Positions 33,549-42,895 are shown, counted from the first letter of the stretch. The stretch is 64,000 nucleotides of DNA from an uncultured Dehalococcoidia bacterium (GCA_958296385.1 OY282494.1:2686981-2750980), one strand, 5' to 3'. Notes: a model not told the origin generated them from the sequence alone. Numbers and translations are program-made.

Positions 33549-33982
33549 ACCTCCGGCAGAATCATGATACCACGATGTTCAATTCGAAATTCCAAGCAGA
33601 ATTGCCGCCATACTGCGACAGGGCTATACCACGGCTCTGTTATGTCATCAGGAATATAAGACGCAGCATCACCGTGTGCTTCCGTCCAGTAATGCTTATG
33701 TTTCATTCCCATTGACTCGTTAGTCAGCGGGTTAGTATGCGGGTGTCCAAAGTTGATGGCGTAAATTCGACCGACTTCGCGGTGAACGACAGTGTAAGTC
33801 AGGCTGCTGCTTTGTGGCCGATACCAACCCGCCACAAAGAGAGGATGGCCGGCAGCGGAGAGAACGGCGGCTCTAAACCGCATAGCCCCGTAGTGCCCGG
33901 TGTCGGCCGTCCATACAATATCGCCGTCAATCCGTTTGCCGGCATCGGATAATATGTCGTCAAACGCTTGTTGGGACAGCAT
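33545..33982 (-). CDS. DUF6978-like protein, first gene of a two-gene unit
   Basis: A 145-residue protein from ATG 33982 (MLSQQAFDDILSDAGKRIDG). A beta-rich middle (GHPLFVAGWYRPQSSSLTY, VGRIYAINFGHPHTN) is followed by a histidine-rich HKHYWTEAHGD and the tail AVWRQFCLEFRIEHRG. I recall this pattern as the DUF6978 family; function unknown. It overlaps the DUF1828-like gene by four bases. Longer upstream frames lack a ribosome site. Confidence 0.55.
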   Translation of the reverse strand: MLSQQAFDDILSDAGKRIDGDIVWTADTGHYGAMRFRAAVLSAAGHPLFVAGWYRPQSSSLTYTVVHREVGRIYAINFGHPHTNPLTNESMGMKHKHYWTEAHGDAASYIPDDITEPWYSPVAVWRQFCLEFRIEHRGIMILPEV

Positions 33983-34008
33983 TAGCGTGTGCCTGGCAGC
34001 CCCGCCGC

Positions 34009-34368
34009 TTACCCCTCTGCCGGTGCGTGTTGCTGGTAGAGTTGGTCGGTTTTGGCGGCCATTATGAAGTCGTTGCGGTGGAGGTTGCGGATTTTGTGGG
34101 TCCACCAGGTTACGGTTACCCGGCCCCACTCGGTGGTTAGTCTGGGGTGGTGGCCTTCGGATTCGGCCAGTTCGCCCAGGGCGGTGGTGAAGTTCAGGGC
34201 GTTGACGAAGTTGTTGAACTTGAACTGCCGGTCCAGCTTGGGGATGCCGGTTTCGTCAATCATCGTCCAGTCGGCGATGGACGGTTGCAGTTCGGCTACT
34301 TCGGCGTCGGTGACGTGGGGGGAATCCCGGCGGCAGGCGGTGCATCGTTCGCTGTACAGTTCGGACAT
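34009..34368 (-). CDS. 4a-hydroxytetrahydrobiopterin dehydratase
   Basis: A pterin-4a-carbinolamine dehydratase, 119 residues from ATG 34368. The active-site EGHHPRLTTEW block and WWTHKIRNLHRNDF near the C-terminus are conserved. It recycles hydroxylated pterin or acts in related pterin chemistry. No aromatic amino acid hydroxylase is nearby, which is common for stand-alone bacterial copies. The N-terminus has extra cysteines (ERCTACRRD) not typical of the catalytic core. Confidence 0.92.
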   Translation of the reverse strand: MSELYSERCTACRRDSPHVTDAEVAELQPSIADWTMIDETGIPKLDRQFKFNNFVNALNFTTALGELAESEGHHPRLTTEWGRVTVTWWTHKIRNLHRNDFIMAAKTDQLYQQHAPAEG

Positions 34369-34572
34369 GGTACGACTCCATCGGTCTGGCAATGCGGTCA
34401 GTCAATGCTGATTCTGATTGCAGTATCGCATTGCATCGCATCGCATCGGTTTGGTGCGCTCATTCTAGCATACCGGGTTGCCGGCGGCGGCGGGGTGGTT
34501 GAGGGTTGTTTGCTGCTGGGGTATAGTTTCGGGGTGGCAATCGCTGCAATTTGGCGGCCGGCGGAGGTTTCG

Positions 34573-35388
34573 ATGATTAATGGAGCTATCAGCAACTCCT
34601 GGCGCAATCAGCTGGGCGATGTCGGGCTGGGTGATTTGATTGAGCGGGCGCGCGGCTGCGGCGCCGGGCATATTGAGCTGCGTCAGACTTGTCTGGCCGA
34701 GGCTGAGTCCGGCGCGGGGGATGACTGGCGGCCTGAGCTTAACGCGCTGTCCGATATTGTGGCGCGGTTTCCCGATTTGACTTTTGACCTGGCGGTGGCC
34801 TTGCCCTGTCTGACCACCGACGTTGACCCGCAGGGCGGGCTGTATCAGTCGCAGCTGGAGGCGGCCCGGCTGGTGGGCGGCGGTCAGCCGCACTTGCGAA
34901 CCGTTGACCCGGCGGCCGACGACACGCCGTGGGAAACGCCGGCCGACGTTGCGCCGCAGGTCAATCGGATTGTGCCGCTGGCCCGGGAGGCGGCCCGGCA
35001 GGGCGTCATTTTCTCGATGGAGAACTCCGGCCAGCCCTTGCGCGCGATGCAGCTATTGGTGCAGGAGGCCCGGTCGCAGATGGCCGCTGACGAGGGGCAA
35101 TATCTGGGATTGTGTCCTGACCCGGCGAATCAGCTGCGGCGTCATCCGGAGAGCCGCCCGCTGGATGAGTTGGCCGCTTTGCCCGCCGATTACATCAAGA
35201 TTGTCCACTTCAAGCAGGCCCGCGACGGCGTGGCGCTGGAAAGCGTGGCGGACGGCGATTTGGACTGCCGGGCCATGGCCCGCATCTTGCAAGGCAAAGC
35301 CTACGCCGGGCCGGCGGTGATGGAGATTCCGTCATCGGATGGCGTGTTTGATAACCTGGCGGCCAGCTTTGCCTATCTGGACGGCTAA
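34573..35388 (+). CDS. Sugar phosphate isomerase/epimerase-like TIM barrel
   Basis: A 271-residue protein of the xylose isomerase-like/AP endonuclease 2 superfamily. GCGAGHIELRQ near residue 30, an FSMENSG strand around 155 and YIKIVHFKQARDG around 220 carry the usual metal-binding Glu, Asp and His positions. The start at ATG 34573 lies after GGAGG; upstream codons of the same frame are antisense to the dehydratase gene. It precedes argH with a 24 bp gap. The substrate is unknown. Confidence 0.8.
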   Translation: MINGAISNSWRNQLGDVGLGDLIERARGCGAGHIELRQTCLAEAESGAGDDWRPELNALSDIVARFPDLTFDLAVALPCLTTDVDPQGGLYQSQLEAARLVGGGQPHLRTVDPAADDTPWETPADVAPQVNRIVPLAREAARQGVIFSMENSGQPLRAMQLLVQEARSQMAADEGQYLGLCPDPANQLRRHPESRPLDELAALPADYIKIVHFKQARDGVALESVADGDLDCRAMARILQGKAYAGPAVMEIPSSDGVFDNLAASFAYLDG

Positions 35389-35412
35389 ATCCGGCGACCG
35401 CCGGCCCGCGCT

Positions 35413-36756
35413 ATGAACGACCACAGCGATTACACCGTATCCATCCACTATGACCGGCGGCTGTTCCGGCAGGACATCGCCGGCTCGCAGGCCCACGCGG
35501 CGATGCTGGCCGGGCAGGGGATAATCTCGCAGCAGGATGCCGACGACATCATCGCCGGCCTTGATGCGGTGCAGGACGAAATCGCCGGGGGGACGTTTCC
35601 CTGGGACGCGGGGCTGGAAGACCTGCACATGAACATTGAGCGGCGGCTTACCGACCTCATCGGGCCGGCGGCCGGGCGGCTGCACACGGGGCGCTCGCGC
35701 AACGACCAGATTGCGCTGGATATGCGGCTGTACACCCGCGAGGTCATCGCCGATACCATCGCCGGTTTGCGGGGCGTGCAGGCCGCGCTGGTGGGGCGGG
35801 CGGAGCGTTATCCGGCCACGGTTATGCCCGGCTACACGCATCTGCAACGGGCGCAGCCGGTGCTTTTTGCCCATCATATGCTGGCCTATTTTGAGATGTT
35901 GCAGCGCGACATCGGGCGCTTTGCCGATTGTGCGGAGCGGCTGGACGTGATGCCGCTGGGCAGTGGCGCGCTGGCCGGGGTTCCTTATCCTACCGACCGG
36001 CGCGCCGTTGCCGATGCGCTGGGGTTCGCCGACATCAGCGCCAACAGTATGGACGCCGTATCCGATCGGGATTTTCTGGTCGAGTATCATTCCGCCGCCG
36101 CAATCGCGATGATGCACGTATCCCGTCTGGCCGAGGAAATCGTCATCTGGTCCAGCCGGGAGTTTGAGTTCGTGCGGCTGGCCAATGAGTTCACCACCGG
36201 CAGCAGCATCATGCCGCAGAAGCGCAATCCCGACTTTGCGGAAATTGCACGGGGCAAGACGGGCCGGGTTTATGGGCATTTGATGGGCATTTTGACGGTG
36301 CTGAAAGGGCTGCCGCTGACCTACAACCGGGATTTGCAAGAGGATAAGGAGGGGTTTTTTGACACGGCGGACACGGTGCTGGCGACGCTGCGGGTGTTTG
36401 CGGATATGCTGGGCGGGATGGAGCTGAACGCCGGGCGGGTGGAGGCGCTGGCCGGGGAGAGCTATATGCTGGCTACCGATTTGGCCGACTACCTGGTGGG
36501 CAAGGGCGTGCCGTTCCGGGAGGCCCACGGCATTATGCGCCGCCTGTGCCTGTATTGCGAAACGTCGGGGCGAGGTCTGAGCGACTTGCCCATTGACGCC
36601 TACCGCAATTTTGCGCCGCAGTTTGATGCGGACGTGTACGACATCACGGCGGCGGCATCGGTTGTCGCGCGGGATAACCCCGGCGGGACGGCGCCGGGGC
36701 GGGTTGCGGACGGCCTGGCCCGGGCCCGGGGCATACTGGCGGAGGCGGGCTACTGA
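35413..36756 (+). CDS. argH: Argininosuccinate lyase
   Basis: Last step of arginine synthesis: argininosuccinate to arginine plus fumarate. The 447 residues match the family length. HTGRSRNDQ, the TxxSxxM-type signature GSSIMPQKRNPD and the MPGYTHLQRAQP segment are present. It is followed by rpe with a TGATG overlap, so the two are co-translated. No other arginine gene is in the window. Confidence 0.97.
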   Translation: MNDHSDYTVSIHYDRRLFRQDIAGSQAHAAMLAGQGIISQQDADDIIAGLDAVQDEIAGGTFPWDAGLEDLHMNIERRLTDLIGPAAGRLHTGRSRNDQIALDMRLYTREVIADTIAGLRGVQAALVGRAERYPATVMPGYTHLQRAQPVLFAHHMLAYFEMLQRDIGRFADCAERLDVMPLGSGALAGVPYPTDRRAVADALGFADISANSMDAVSDRDFLVEYHSAAAIAMMHVSRLAEEIVIWSSREFEFVRLANEFTTGSSIMPQKRNPDFAEIARGKTGRVYGHLMGILTVLKGLPLTYNRDLQEDKEGFFDTADTVLATLRVFADMLGGMELNAGRVEALAGESYMLATDLADYLVGKGVPFREAHGIMRRLCLYCETSGRGLSDLPIDAYRNFAPQFDADVYDITAAASVVARDNPGGTAPGRVADGLARARGILAEAGY

Positions 36757-37454
36757 TGTCCAGCAACGCAGCGCACGTTCAGATTGCGCCCTCGGTGCTG
36801 GCTGCCGATTTTGGGCGGCTGGCGCAGCAGGCGCGGGAAGCCGAGGCCGCCGGCGCCGATTTGCTGCACGTTGACATTATGGACGGCCGCTTTGTCCCCA
36901 ACATATCTTTCGGCGAGGTGGTGGTGGACGCCATTCGCAGCGCTACCGACTTGCCGTTGAACCTGCATCTGATGGTTCACGAGCCGGATCGTCTGCTGCC
37001 GGGGCTGGTCAAGGAAACGACGGATCAAGTGCTGGTGCACGCTGAGGCTTGCGCGCATCTGCATCGCACGGTGGGCTTGATTAAGGAACGGGGCAATCAG
37101 GTTGGGGTTGCCATCAACCCGGCCACGCCTATTGCGGCGGTGGAGGAGGTGCTGGCCGATTTGGACATCGTGCTGGTGATGACCGTCAATCCGGGTTTCG
37201 GCGGGCAGTCGTTTATTCCCGCCGCATTGAGCAAGCTGCGCCGGCTGTACGGCATCATCCGGGAGCGCGGCTACGCGACGCAGCTGGAGGTTGACGGCGG
37301 CATCAAGGCTGACGCCACGGCGCGGGATTCGGTGGCGGCCGGGGCGCAGATTCTGGTGGCCGGCACGGCGATATTCAACCGGGAGCAATCGGTAGAGGCC
37401 GCCATCGACGCCCTGCGGGGCAACCTGGCGGGAGTGACGCCGGGCGAGGCGTAA
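36756..37454 (+). CDS. rpe: Ribulose-phosphate 3-epimerase
   Basis: A pentose-phosphate-pathway TIM barrel, 232 residues. IAPSVLAADFGRL, HVDIMDGRFVPNISFG, NLHLMVHEPDRL and the VDGGIK phosphate-site motif are all in place. It overlaps argH (TGATG). After its stop lies a run of five GGGCC units (37476-37500), then rpmB in the opposite direction. Confidence 0.97.
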   Translation: MSSNAAHVQIAPSVLAADFGRLAQQAREAEAAGADLLHVDIMDGRFVPNISFGEVVVDAIRSATDLPLNLHLMVHEPDRLLPGLVKETTDQVLVHAEACAHLHRTVGLIKERGNQVGVAINPATPIAAVEEVLADLDIVLVMTVNPGFGGQSFIPAALSKLRRLYGIIRERGYATQLEVDGGIKADATARDSVAAGAQILVAGTAIFNREQSVEAAIDALRGNLAGVTPGEA

Positions 37455-37475
37455 CCGTTAGGTCAAGCAACCGCC

Positions 37476-37500
37476 GGGCCGGGCCGGGCCGGGCCGGGTC
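37476..37500. repeat. GGGCC microsatellite
   Basis: Four exact GGGCC units and a fifth ending GGGTC lie between rpe and rpmB, about 20 bases from each gene end. Confidence 0.9.
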
Positions 37501-37519
37501 AAGCCGGCGGCGGCCCGGA

Positions 37520-37732
37520 TTACTCGGCGGCGCGGGCGCGGGCTTTCTTGGGGCGGGGGGGCTTGTACATCGTGCGCAGGCAGCGGGAGCAGATTTTCAC
37601 CCGCGTGGGCTTGCCGTCGATGGCCAGGGTCTGCTTATGCACGTTGGCCTTCCACCGGGTTTTGGTTTTCCGGTTGGAGTGGCTGACGTTGTTGCCGGTC
37701 ATACCGGCCTTTCCACAAATTTGGCACTGCAT
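37520..37732 (-). CDS. rpmB: Ribosomal protein bL28
   Basis: A 70-residue large-subunit protein. MQCQICGKAGMTGNNVSHSNRKTK is typical, and the cysteine pairs (CQIC and CSRC) indicate the zinc-binding form. KPPRPKKARARAAE is a basic tail. Single gene, convergent with rpe. Confidence 0.97.
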   Translation of the reverse strand: MQCQICGKAGMTGNNVSHSNRKTKTRWKANVHKQTLAIDGKPTRVKICSRCLRTMYKPPRPKKARARAAE

Positions 37733-37910
37733 AATGTCAGTCTCGCGCGTTGGTTTGCGGGATTATAGCACACTGAACGGCCGGCGAACGGCTTGTTTTG
37801 TCATGCCGTTGTCATATTGTTGCGCCCCGGTTTGCCCTGCGGCATAATGCCGGGGTAACGCACTGGCGGCCGGCGGACGCATCGCCGGTACGACGCAGGG
37901 AGGATGGACG

Positions 37911-38864
37911 ATGCCGCAAGCAGGAATACCGTCGGAGCAGGAAGTGCTGGGGTGGTTTGACAGCCTTTCCAACTGGGGGCGCTGGGGCGCTGACGACGAG
38001 TTGGGCACGCCCAATCTGATTACGCCGGATAAGACGCGGGCGGCCCTGGCCACCGTTGAGGAGGGCTACTGCGTGTCGCTGTCCCGGGATATATCGTGGG
38101 ACCCGGCGCCCGACGTGCCGGCCCCGCCGGTGCACTACATGATTGAAAGCGGCGAGGGCTGGGCCACCGGCGACAAGGTATCGTCCCGCGCCTCGGCGGT
38201 GGCGATGGACTACATCGGGATGATTTTTCACGGGGTGGCGGTGACGCACGTTGACAGCCTGGCCCATTTCTTTTGGAACGGGCAGACTTACAACGGCAAG
38301 CCCGCGCATCTGGTATCCACCAGCCTGGGCGCTACCGTGTGTTCGGTGGAGCAGGCGCACCGGGGGTTTATGACGCGGGGCGTGCTGGTGGACGTGCCTT
38401 TTGTCCGGGGCATCGACTGGGTGGAGCGCGGCACGGGCGTGATGCCGGATGACATTCTGGCGGCTGAGGAACGCTGCGGGTTCCGCATTGAGGCGGGCGA
38501 CGTGCTGCTGGTGCGGACGGGGCAGCTGCACCGCCGCAACGTGGAGGGGCCGGTGCCGCGGGAGGCCGGTTCTACGGCGTGCCAGGCGGCCTGCCTGCCC
38601 CTGTTCAAAGAGCGGGACATCGCCGTGCTGGGCTCCGACACCGGCAACGACGTAGGCCCGCCGCAGTACGGCGGCCAGCTCACCAATCCGGTGCATCAGG
38701 TATCCATCTGCGCCATGGGGCTGTGGATACTGGACAACGCCAACCTGGAGGACGTGGCGCAGGAATGTCGGCAGCGCAACCGCTGGACGTTCGCCGTCAG
38801 CATCAATCCGCTGCGGATGCGGAACACCACCGGCTCGCCCGTGAACCCGGTAGCGATATTCTGA
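37911..38864 (+). CDS. Cyclase family protein (kynurenine formamidase-like)
   Basis: A 317-residue metal-dependent hydrolase of the PF04199 fold. The signature HxDxxxH motif is THVDSLAHFF (H113, D115, H119). GRWGADDELGTPNLITP at the N-terminus is typical of the longer subfamily found in Chloroflexota and Actinobacteria. A late VLGSDTGNDV segment supplies an acidic site residue. The reaction is not defined by sequence. A ~100 bp tandem repeat follows the stop. Confidence 0.9.
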   Translation: MPQAGIPSEQEVLGWFDSLSNWGRWGADDELGTPNLITPDKTRAALATVEEGYCVSLSRDISWDPAPDVPAPPVHYMIESGEGWATGDKVSSRASAVAMDYIGMIFHGVAVTHVDSLAHFFWNGQTYNGKPAHLVSTSLGATVCSVEQAHRGFMTRGVLVDVPFVRGIDWVERGTGVMPDDILAAEERCGFRIEAGDVLLVRTGQLHRRNVEGPVPREAGSTACQAACLPLFKERDIAVLGSDTGNDVGPPQYGGQLTNPVHQVSICAMGLWILDNANLEDVAQECRQRNRWTFAVSINPLRMRNTTGSPVNPVAIF

Positions 38865-38865
38865 C

Positions 38866-38975
38866 GGGGCCAATTCATCGGATAGGGGCAATTCATCTGA
38901 CCGGGGCAATTCATCTGACCGGGGCAGTCCGTCGGATAGGCCAATGCGTCGGATAGGCCAATCCGGTCAACGAGG
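38866..38975. repeat. ~18 bp tandem repeat after the cyclase gene
   Basis: Six degenerate units of 17-19 bp: two are exact (GGGGCAATTCATCTGACC), and the outer ones end CGGATA or begin GGCCAAT. They start within two bases of the stop. Confidence 0.85.
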
Positions 38976-39098
38976 CCGGTCGGAACGAAATCGCTCAAAT
39001 TGTGACGCCCCGGTCGTTGACACAGCCGGCTTGGGCAATGTATTACTGATTAGCCCTGCGGGGGCAGCCCTGCTGGGAATGAACACGGAGGGGAAGTG

Positions 39099-39260
39099 AT
39101 GACGACTCAGATACAGATTTACTGCGTGAAGTGCAAGGCCAAGACCGACTCGAGCGACGTGCAAAGCGTGACGATGAAGAACGGACGCCCGGCGGCGCAG
39201 GGCATCTGCGTGGTCTGCGGAACCAAGAAGTTCCGCATCGGAGCCATGACCACGGCATAA
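39099..39260 (+). CDS. Small zinc-ribbon protein, DUF5679-like
   Basis: A 53-residue protein with a GGAGGGG Shine-Dalgarno. YCVKCKAK and VVCGTKKFRIG hold the two cysteine pairs, joined by VTMKNGRPAAQG. This is the compact DUF5679-type zinc ribbon widespread in Chloroflexota. Its role is unknown; DNA or RNA binding is possible. Confidence 0.85.
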   Translation: MTTQIQIYCVKCKAKTDSSDVQSVTMKNGRPAAQGICVVCGTKKFRIGAMTTA

Positions 39261-39307
39261 CCGGCCGGGGGCGTGCTTTATCCCGGAATGGCGGGCGGCA
39301 ATCAGGG

Positions 39308-40726
39308 CTAGCGGCTCAGCCAGCGCAGCAGGCGTCCGCTGAGGCCGCTGTTCAGGCGGGTAAGGTATGCCTCCCAAGCCAGCTGCTGGCTGCCGACGCT
39401 TAGCGACGGGTAGGCGTGCATCGTACTTGCGATGTCTCCCAGCGTGATGCCGTGCTGGATTGCGTAGGCCCAGCCTTGCATCAGCTCGGCGGCCCGCGGG
39501 CCAACGACGGTTGCGCCCAGCACCTTACCGTTGGGGCGGTGCATTACCTTGATGAACCCGGCGGTAGTTCCCTCGATTACCGCCCGGTCAACTTGGGCCA
39601 GGGGCCAGCGGGCAACCCGCACCTTGTCCCCGCAGCGGTTGCGCGCCGTCGTTTCCGTATGGCCCACCTGGGCAACTTCCGGGTCGGTGAACGTGGCCCA
39701 GGGCACGTTGGCCGGCCGGGCGCGGGAACGGCCCGGCAGCAGGGCGTTGCGGACGGCCATTGCGCCCTGGTAGCCGGCGTAGTGGGTGAACTGATAGCCG
39801 CCGATGCAATCCCCGGCGGCGTAGATGTGCTTGACGCTGGTGCGGAGATGGTTGTTGACCGTGATGCCGGCGGCGGTGCCGGCGATGCCGGCGGCGTCCA
39901 GGGCCAGCCCGGATACGTTGGGGCGCCGGCCTGCGGCAACCAGCAGCGCAGCGCCGGATATGGCCGTATCCCCGGCGGTTACCGTTATGGCGCCGCTGGC
40001 GGCATCGTGGGACACCGATTGAACCGGAGCGGCGAGTTGCAAGTCAACGCCGTCGTTGGCCAGCGATGCGGCGACCAGGGCGGCGGCCTCCGGGTCGTCG
40101 TTGGGCAGGATGCTCGGCATCGCCTCGACCAGCGTTACTTGCGACCCCAGCCGCTGGCACGCTTGGGCCAGTTCGCAGCCGATGGGGCCGCCGCCGATTA
40201 CGATTATACGGGGCGGCAGCGCCGTCAGATTCCAGAACGTTTCGTAGGTGAGATACGGCACGGCGTCAAGGCCCGGAATCGGCGGGATGAACGGGGATGC
40301 TCCGGTGCAGATGACGAACTGGCGGGCGGTGATGGCAGCGCGGCCGGCGGCGATTGTCCGGCTATCGATGAACTCTGCGCGCGCTTCAATTACGTCGATG
40401 CCCTCGGCACGCAGGGCGGCCGGGGTTTCGCCGGCGTAAATCTGAGCAATGACGGCGCGGATGCGGGACGTTACGGCGGGGAAATCTGCGGCGGGTTCCG
40501 GGGCGCGGGGGGTTAGGCCGAGGCTGGGGGCGTTGCGGATGGCGTGGGCCGTGTTTGCGGCGTGGAGCAGGGTTTTGCTGGGGACGCAGCCGGTCCAGGT
40601 GCAGTCGCCGCCTAGTCGGTTGGCCTCAATGAGGGCAGCGCTTTTGCCGAGGCGGTTGGCAAAGCGGGCCGCCGTGAGGCCGGCCGAGCCGCCGCCGATA
40701 ATCGCCAGGTCGTAGCGGGTGGTCAA
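39308..40726 (-). CDS. Pyridine nucleotide-disulfide oxidoreductase, MerA/Lpd-like
   Basis: A 472-residue FAD flavoprotein. The FAD site is IIGGGSAGLTAA, the redox disulfide is GGDCTWTGCVPSK (C42, C47), the NAD(P) site is VIGGGPIGCELA, and the C-terminal dimer domain contributes MHAYPSL (His). The start is TTG 40726, 15 bases past the TRAP permease stop; no ribosome site was seen. It has no mercury-binding N-terminal domain or C-terminal vicinal cysteines, so a mercuric reductase role is unlikely. The usual substrates of this mixed family are unknown. Confidence 0.85.
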   Translation of the reverse strand: MTTRYDLAIIGGGSAGLTAARFANRLGKSAALIEANRLGGDCTWTGCVPSKTLLHAANTAHAIRNAPSLGLTPRAPEPAADFPAVTSRIRAVIAQIYAGETPAALRAEGIDVIEARAEFIDSRTIAAGRAAITARQFVICTGASPFIPPIPGLDAVPYLTYETFWNLTALPPRIIVIGGGPIGCELAQACQRLGSQVTLVEAMPSILPNDDPEAAALVAASLANDGVDLQLAAPVQSVSHDAASGAITVTAGDTAISGAALLVAAGRRPNVSGLALDAAGIAGTAAGITVNNHLRTSVKHIYAAGDCIGGYQFTHYAGYQGAMAVRNALLPGRSRARPANVPWATFTDPEVAQVGHTETTARNRCGDKVRVARWPLAQVDRAVIEGTTAGFIKVMHRPNGKVLGATVVGPRAAELMQGWAYAIQHGITLGDIASTMHAYPSLSVGSQQLAWEAYLTRLNSGLSGRLLRWLSR

Positions 40727-40741
40727 GGCGGACGGCGGCGG

Positions 40742-42244
40742 TTAGCGCGCTCCCTTGAGCTGGTCGGGCAGCCAGGTTGCCAGCTCCGGGAATGCGATAA
40801 TCAGGCCGATGACTACGGCCATGCAGGCCATGAACGGCAGTACGCCGATGTACACGTCGTTGATGGTGCCGACGGCGGGCGGCGGGCCGGGGCCGTCCCT
40901 GGCCTGCCGGGCCACGTCCACCCGCGCGCCTTGCAGCACGTACAGGCTCAACCCCTGGGGCGGGCTGATTTGCGCCGCCTCCAGCAGGATAATCATGATG
41001 ATGCCGAACCACAGCAGGTCAATCTCGGCGGCCCGCAGCACCGGCGAAAGGATGGGCAGCGTGGTCAGCATCATTGAGTAGGCTTCCATAAAGGTGCCGA
41101 GCAGCAGGTAAAAGGCGACGAGAAACAGCACCAGATGGACGGGGCTGAGCTGGAAACCGGCCACCCATTCGGCCATGTCAATGGAGATGCGGAGGTAGGC
41201 GAAGGCGAATTGCAGGGTGAACGCCGCCATCAGGATGAACATAATCATGGCCGACGAACGGGCCGCGGAGATGCCGGCGTCCTTGGCCATTATTACGATA
41301 AAGCGGCAGTAATCGCGGAAACTCTGGCCGTTGAACCGTGGGGCGTCATTCCACTCTTGCAGCACGGCCCGCACTTCGGGGGACATCCGGGCGGCGATGC
41401 CGGCGCGCAGCAGGAATGATGCCAGATTGCCGTCGAACAGGCGGGCGAAGTTGTAGATTATCGCCAGCGCCAACGCGCCGCTCACGCCAAAGCCGGCGGC
41501 CTCGGACGGCGTAGCCCAGCCGAAGTAGATGCTGCCCAGCACGATGAACACCAGGGCCAGCACCGGAATCATCAGCAGGGTGAACAGCAGCCGCTCAATC
41601 CAGCCCTCCCACGTCCAGAACCGGATGCGGGACTGGCGGGGGGCGATGGCCGGCCAGATGACGGAGAGTATGCCAATCATCAGCATAAAGACCAGGGCCA
41701 GCAGGATGCCGGGGATAAAGCCGGCGAGGAACAGGCGGCCGATGGATTCGCCGACGGTGAGGCCGTAAAGGACGAGCAGGATGCTGGGGGGTATGAGGAT
41801 GCCCAACGTGCCGCCGGCGGCCAGCGAACCGACGACCAGCCGCTCCTGGTAGCCCTGGGCGCGGAAGGACGGCAGGGCGACGCGGCTGACGGTGGCGGCG
41901 GTGGCGATGCTGGAACCGGCGCAGGCGGCGAAAACGGCGCACGAGGCAATGTTGGTGTGCATCAGGCCGCCGGGTATAAAGTCCACCCAGCGGGACAGGG
42001 AGCGGTACATGAGGTCGGCAAAGCCGCTGCGCAGCACGATTTCGCCCATCAGGATGAACAGGGGGATGGCAACCAGGTTGACGTTGGTATTGGTCTCCCA
42101 GGCCCGGTTGCCCATGATGTTCCAGACCGGATTGTTCGAGAACAGCTCCAGCAGGATGAGGGCCAGCGAGCCCAGCGCGCCCGCCACGTACATACCCGCG
42201 AAAAACATCACGGCCATGAGAATGAAAGAGACGGCAATCAGCAT
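40742..42244 (-). CDS. TRAP transporter large permease subunit (DctM-like)
   Basis: A 500-residue protein with about 14 membrane segments. The N-terminal FILMAVMFFAGMYVAGALG, the GEIVLRSG helix and GILIPPSILLVLYG are DctM features, and residues 330-370 (VLQEWNDAPRFNG) form a cytoplasmic loop longer than usual. It transports organic anions with a DctP-type periplasmic receptor and DctQ small subunit. Neither partner is in the window, so they are encoded elsewhere or this is a lone copy. ATG 42244 was chosen. Confidence 0.88.
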   Translation of the reverse strand: MLIAVSFILMAVMFFAGMYVAGALGSLALILLELFSNNPVWNIMGNRAWETNTNVNLVAIPLFILMGEIVLRSGFADLMYRSLSRWVDFIPGGLMHTNIASCAVFAACAGSSIATAATVSRVALPSFRAQGYQERLVVGSLAAGGTLGILIPPSILLVLYGLTVGESIGRLFLAGFIPGILLALVFMLMIGILSVIWPAIAPRQSRIRFWTWEGWIERLLFTLLMIPVLALVFIVLGSIYFGWATPSEAAGFGVSGALALAIIYNFARLFDGNLASFLLRAGIAARMSPEVRAVLQEWNDAPRFNGQSFRDYCRFIVIMAKDAGISAARSSAMIMFILMAAFTLQFAFAYLRISIDMAEWVAGFQLSPVHLVLFLVAFYLLLGTFMEAYSMMLTTLPILSPVLRAAEIDLLWFGIIMIILLEAAQISPPQGLSLYVLQGARVDVARQARDGPGPPPAVGTINDVYIGVLPFMACMAVVIGLIIAFPELATWLPDQLKGAR

Positions 42245-42395
42245 TGCAGCAGCGCTCGGGGCGGGCGTGTTCGTGTTGAGGGCATAGTAATACCCCGTCG
42301 TCACTGCACAACGGACGGGGCCAAAGTTGATACCGGGGTGGGTTAAGACGCCCGGTATCATAGCCTACCCGCCGGCTGGTGTCCATAAGGCGATT

Positions 42396-42890
42396 GGCCA
42401 GGTGATTTGGTCAAGTCATGATGGGTTCTCCTTTGGGAGTGGGTTGCGGTTGGCTGGTATCGGGCGTTTATCGGGCGGTGGTTCGGTTGGTTTGGTTGGT
42501 TGTCGGAGATTCAAGTCGTTGTCAGCCCTACGGCCGGAGGTGGGTACGCAACTATTTTGGACCTTCATTTTACGTGTCCTACCTTTTTAGGGGCTGCACG
42601 CGGGCTGAAGCTCGATACCCAGCGGAGGCAGCCCACGCCGTGGAAGCGGGGATGGGACTACCCTTGCCGATTGCGGTTTTTGCTGACTGGCCGTTTTTGA
42701 CTTGAATCTCCGACGATTGTGCTAGCGGTGTGATGGCCCCGGTTTCCAGCGGGCGCTCTCCGGAGAGCGGGCTGAATTGGGGGTTGCTTGATTTGCCCGA
42801 TGAATGTATCTTACACGAACGGGTGTACCGTTTGGCAATAGGGGGAGTGTCATTGATTTTTTGGATTTGGCGGGGGATTTTGACGGGGGG
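42396..42890 (+). repeat. ~500 bp intergenic repeat, copy 2
   Basis: The same element as at 19755-20285, in the opposite orientation. It fills most of the 42.3-43.0 kb gap between the divergent TRAP and SMP-30 genes. Conserved landmarks run through TTTGGTCAAGTCAT, TACGCAACTATT, TTTACGTGTCCT, CGGGCTGAAGCTCGATACC, TGTGATGGCCCCGGTT and GATTTTGACGG. Spacing differs by small indels and no frame is shared. Confidence 0.7.
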
Positions 42891-42895
42891 TGACG

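Noticed and set aside
39308-40726. Mercuric reductase
   Set aside because: No N-terminal mercury-binding domain, no C-terminal vicinal cysteines and no mer genes nearby; only the general flavoprotein fold is supported.
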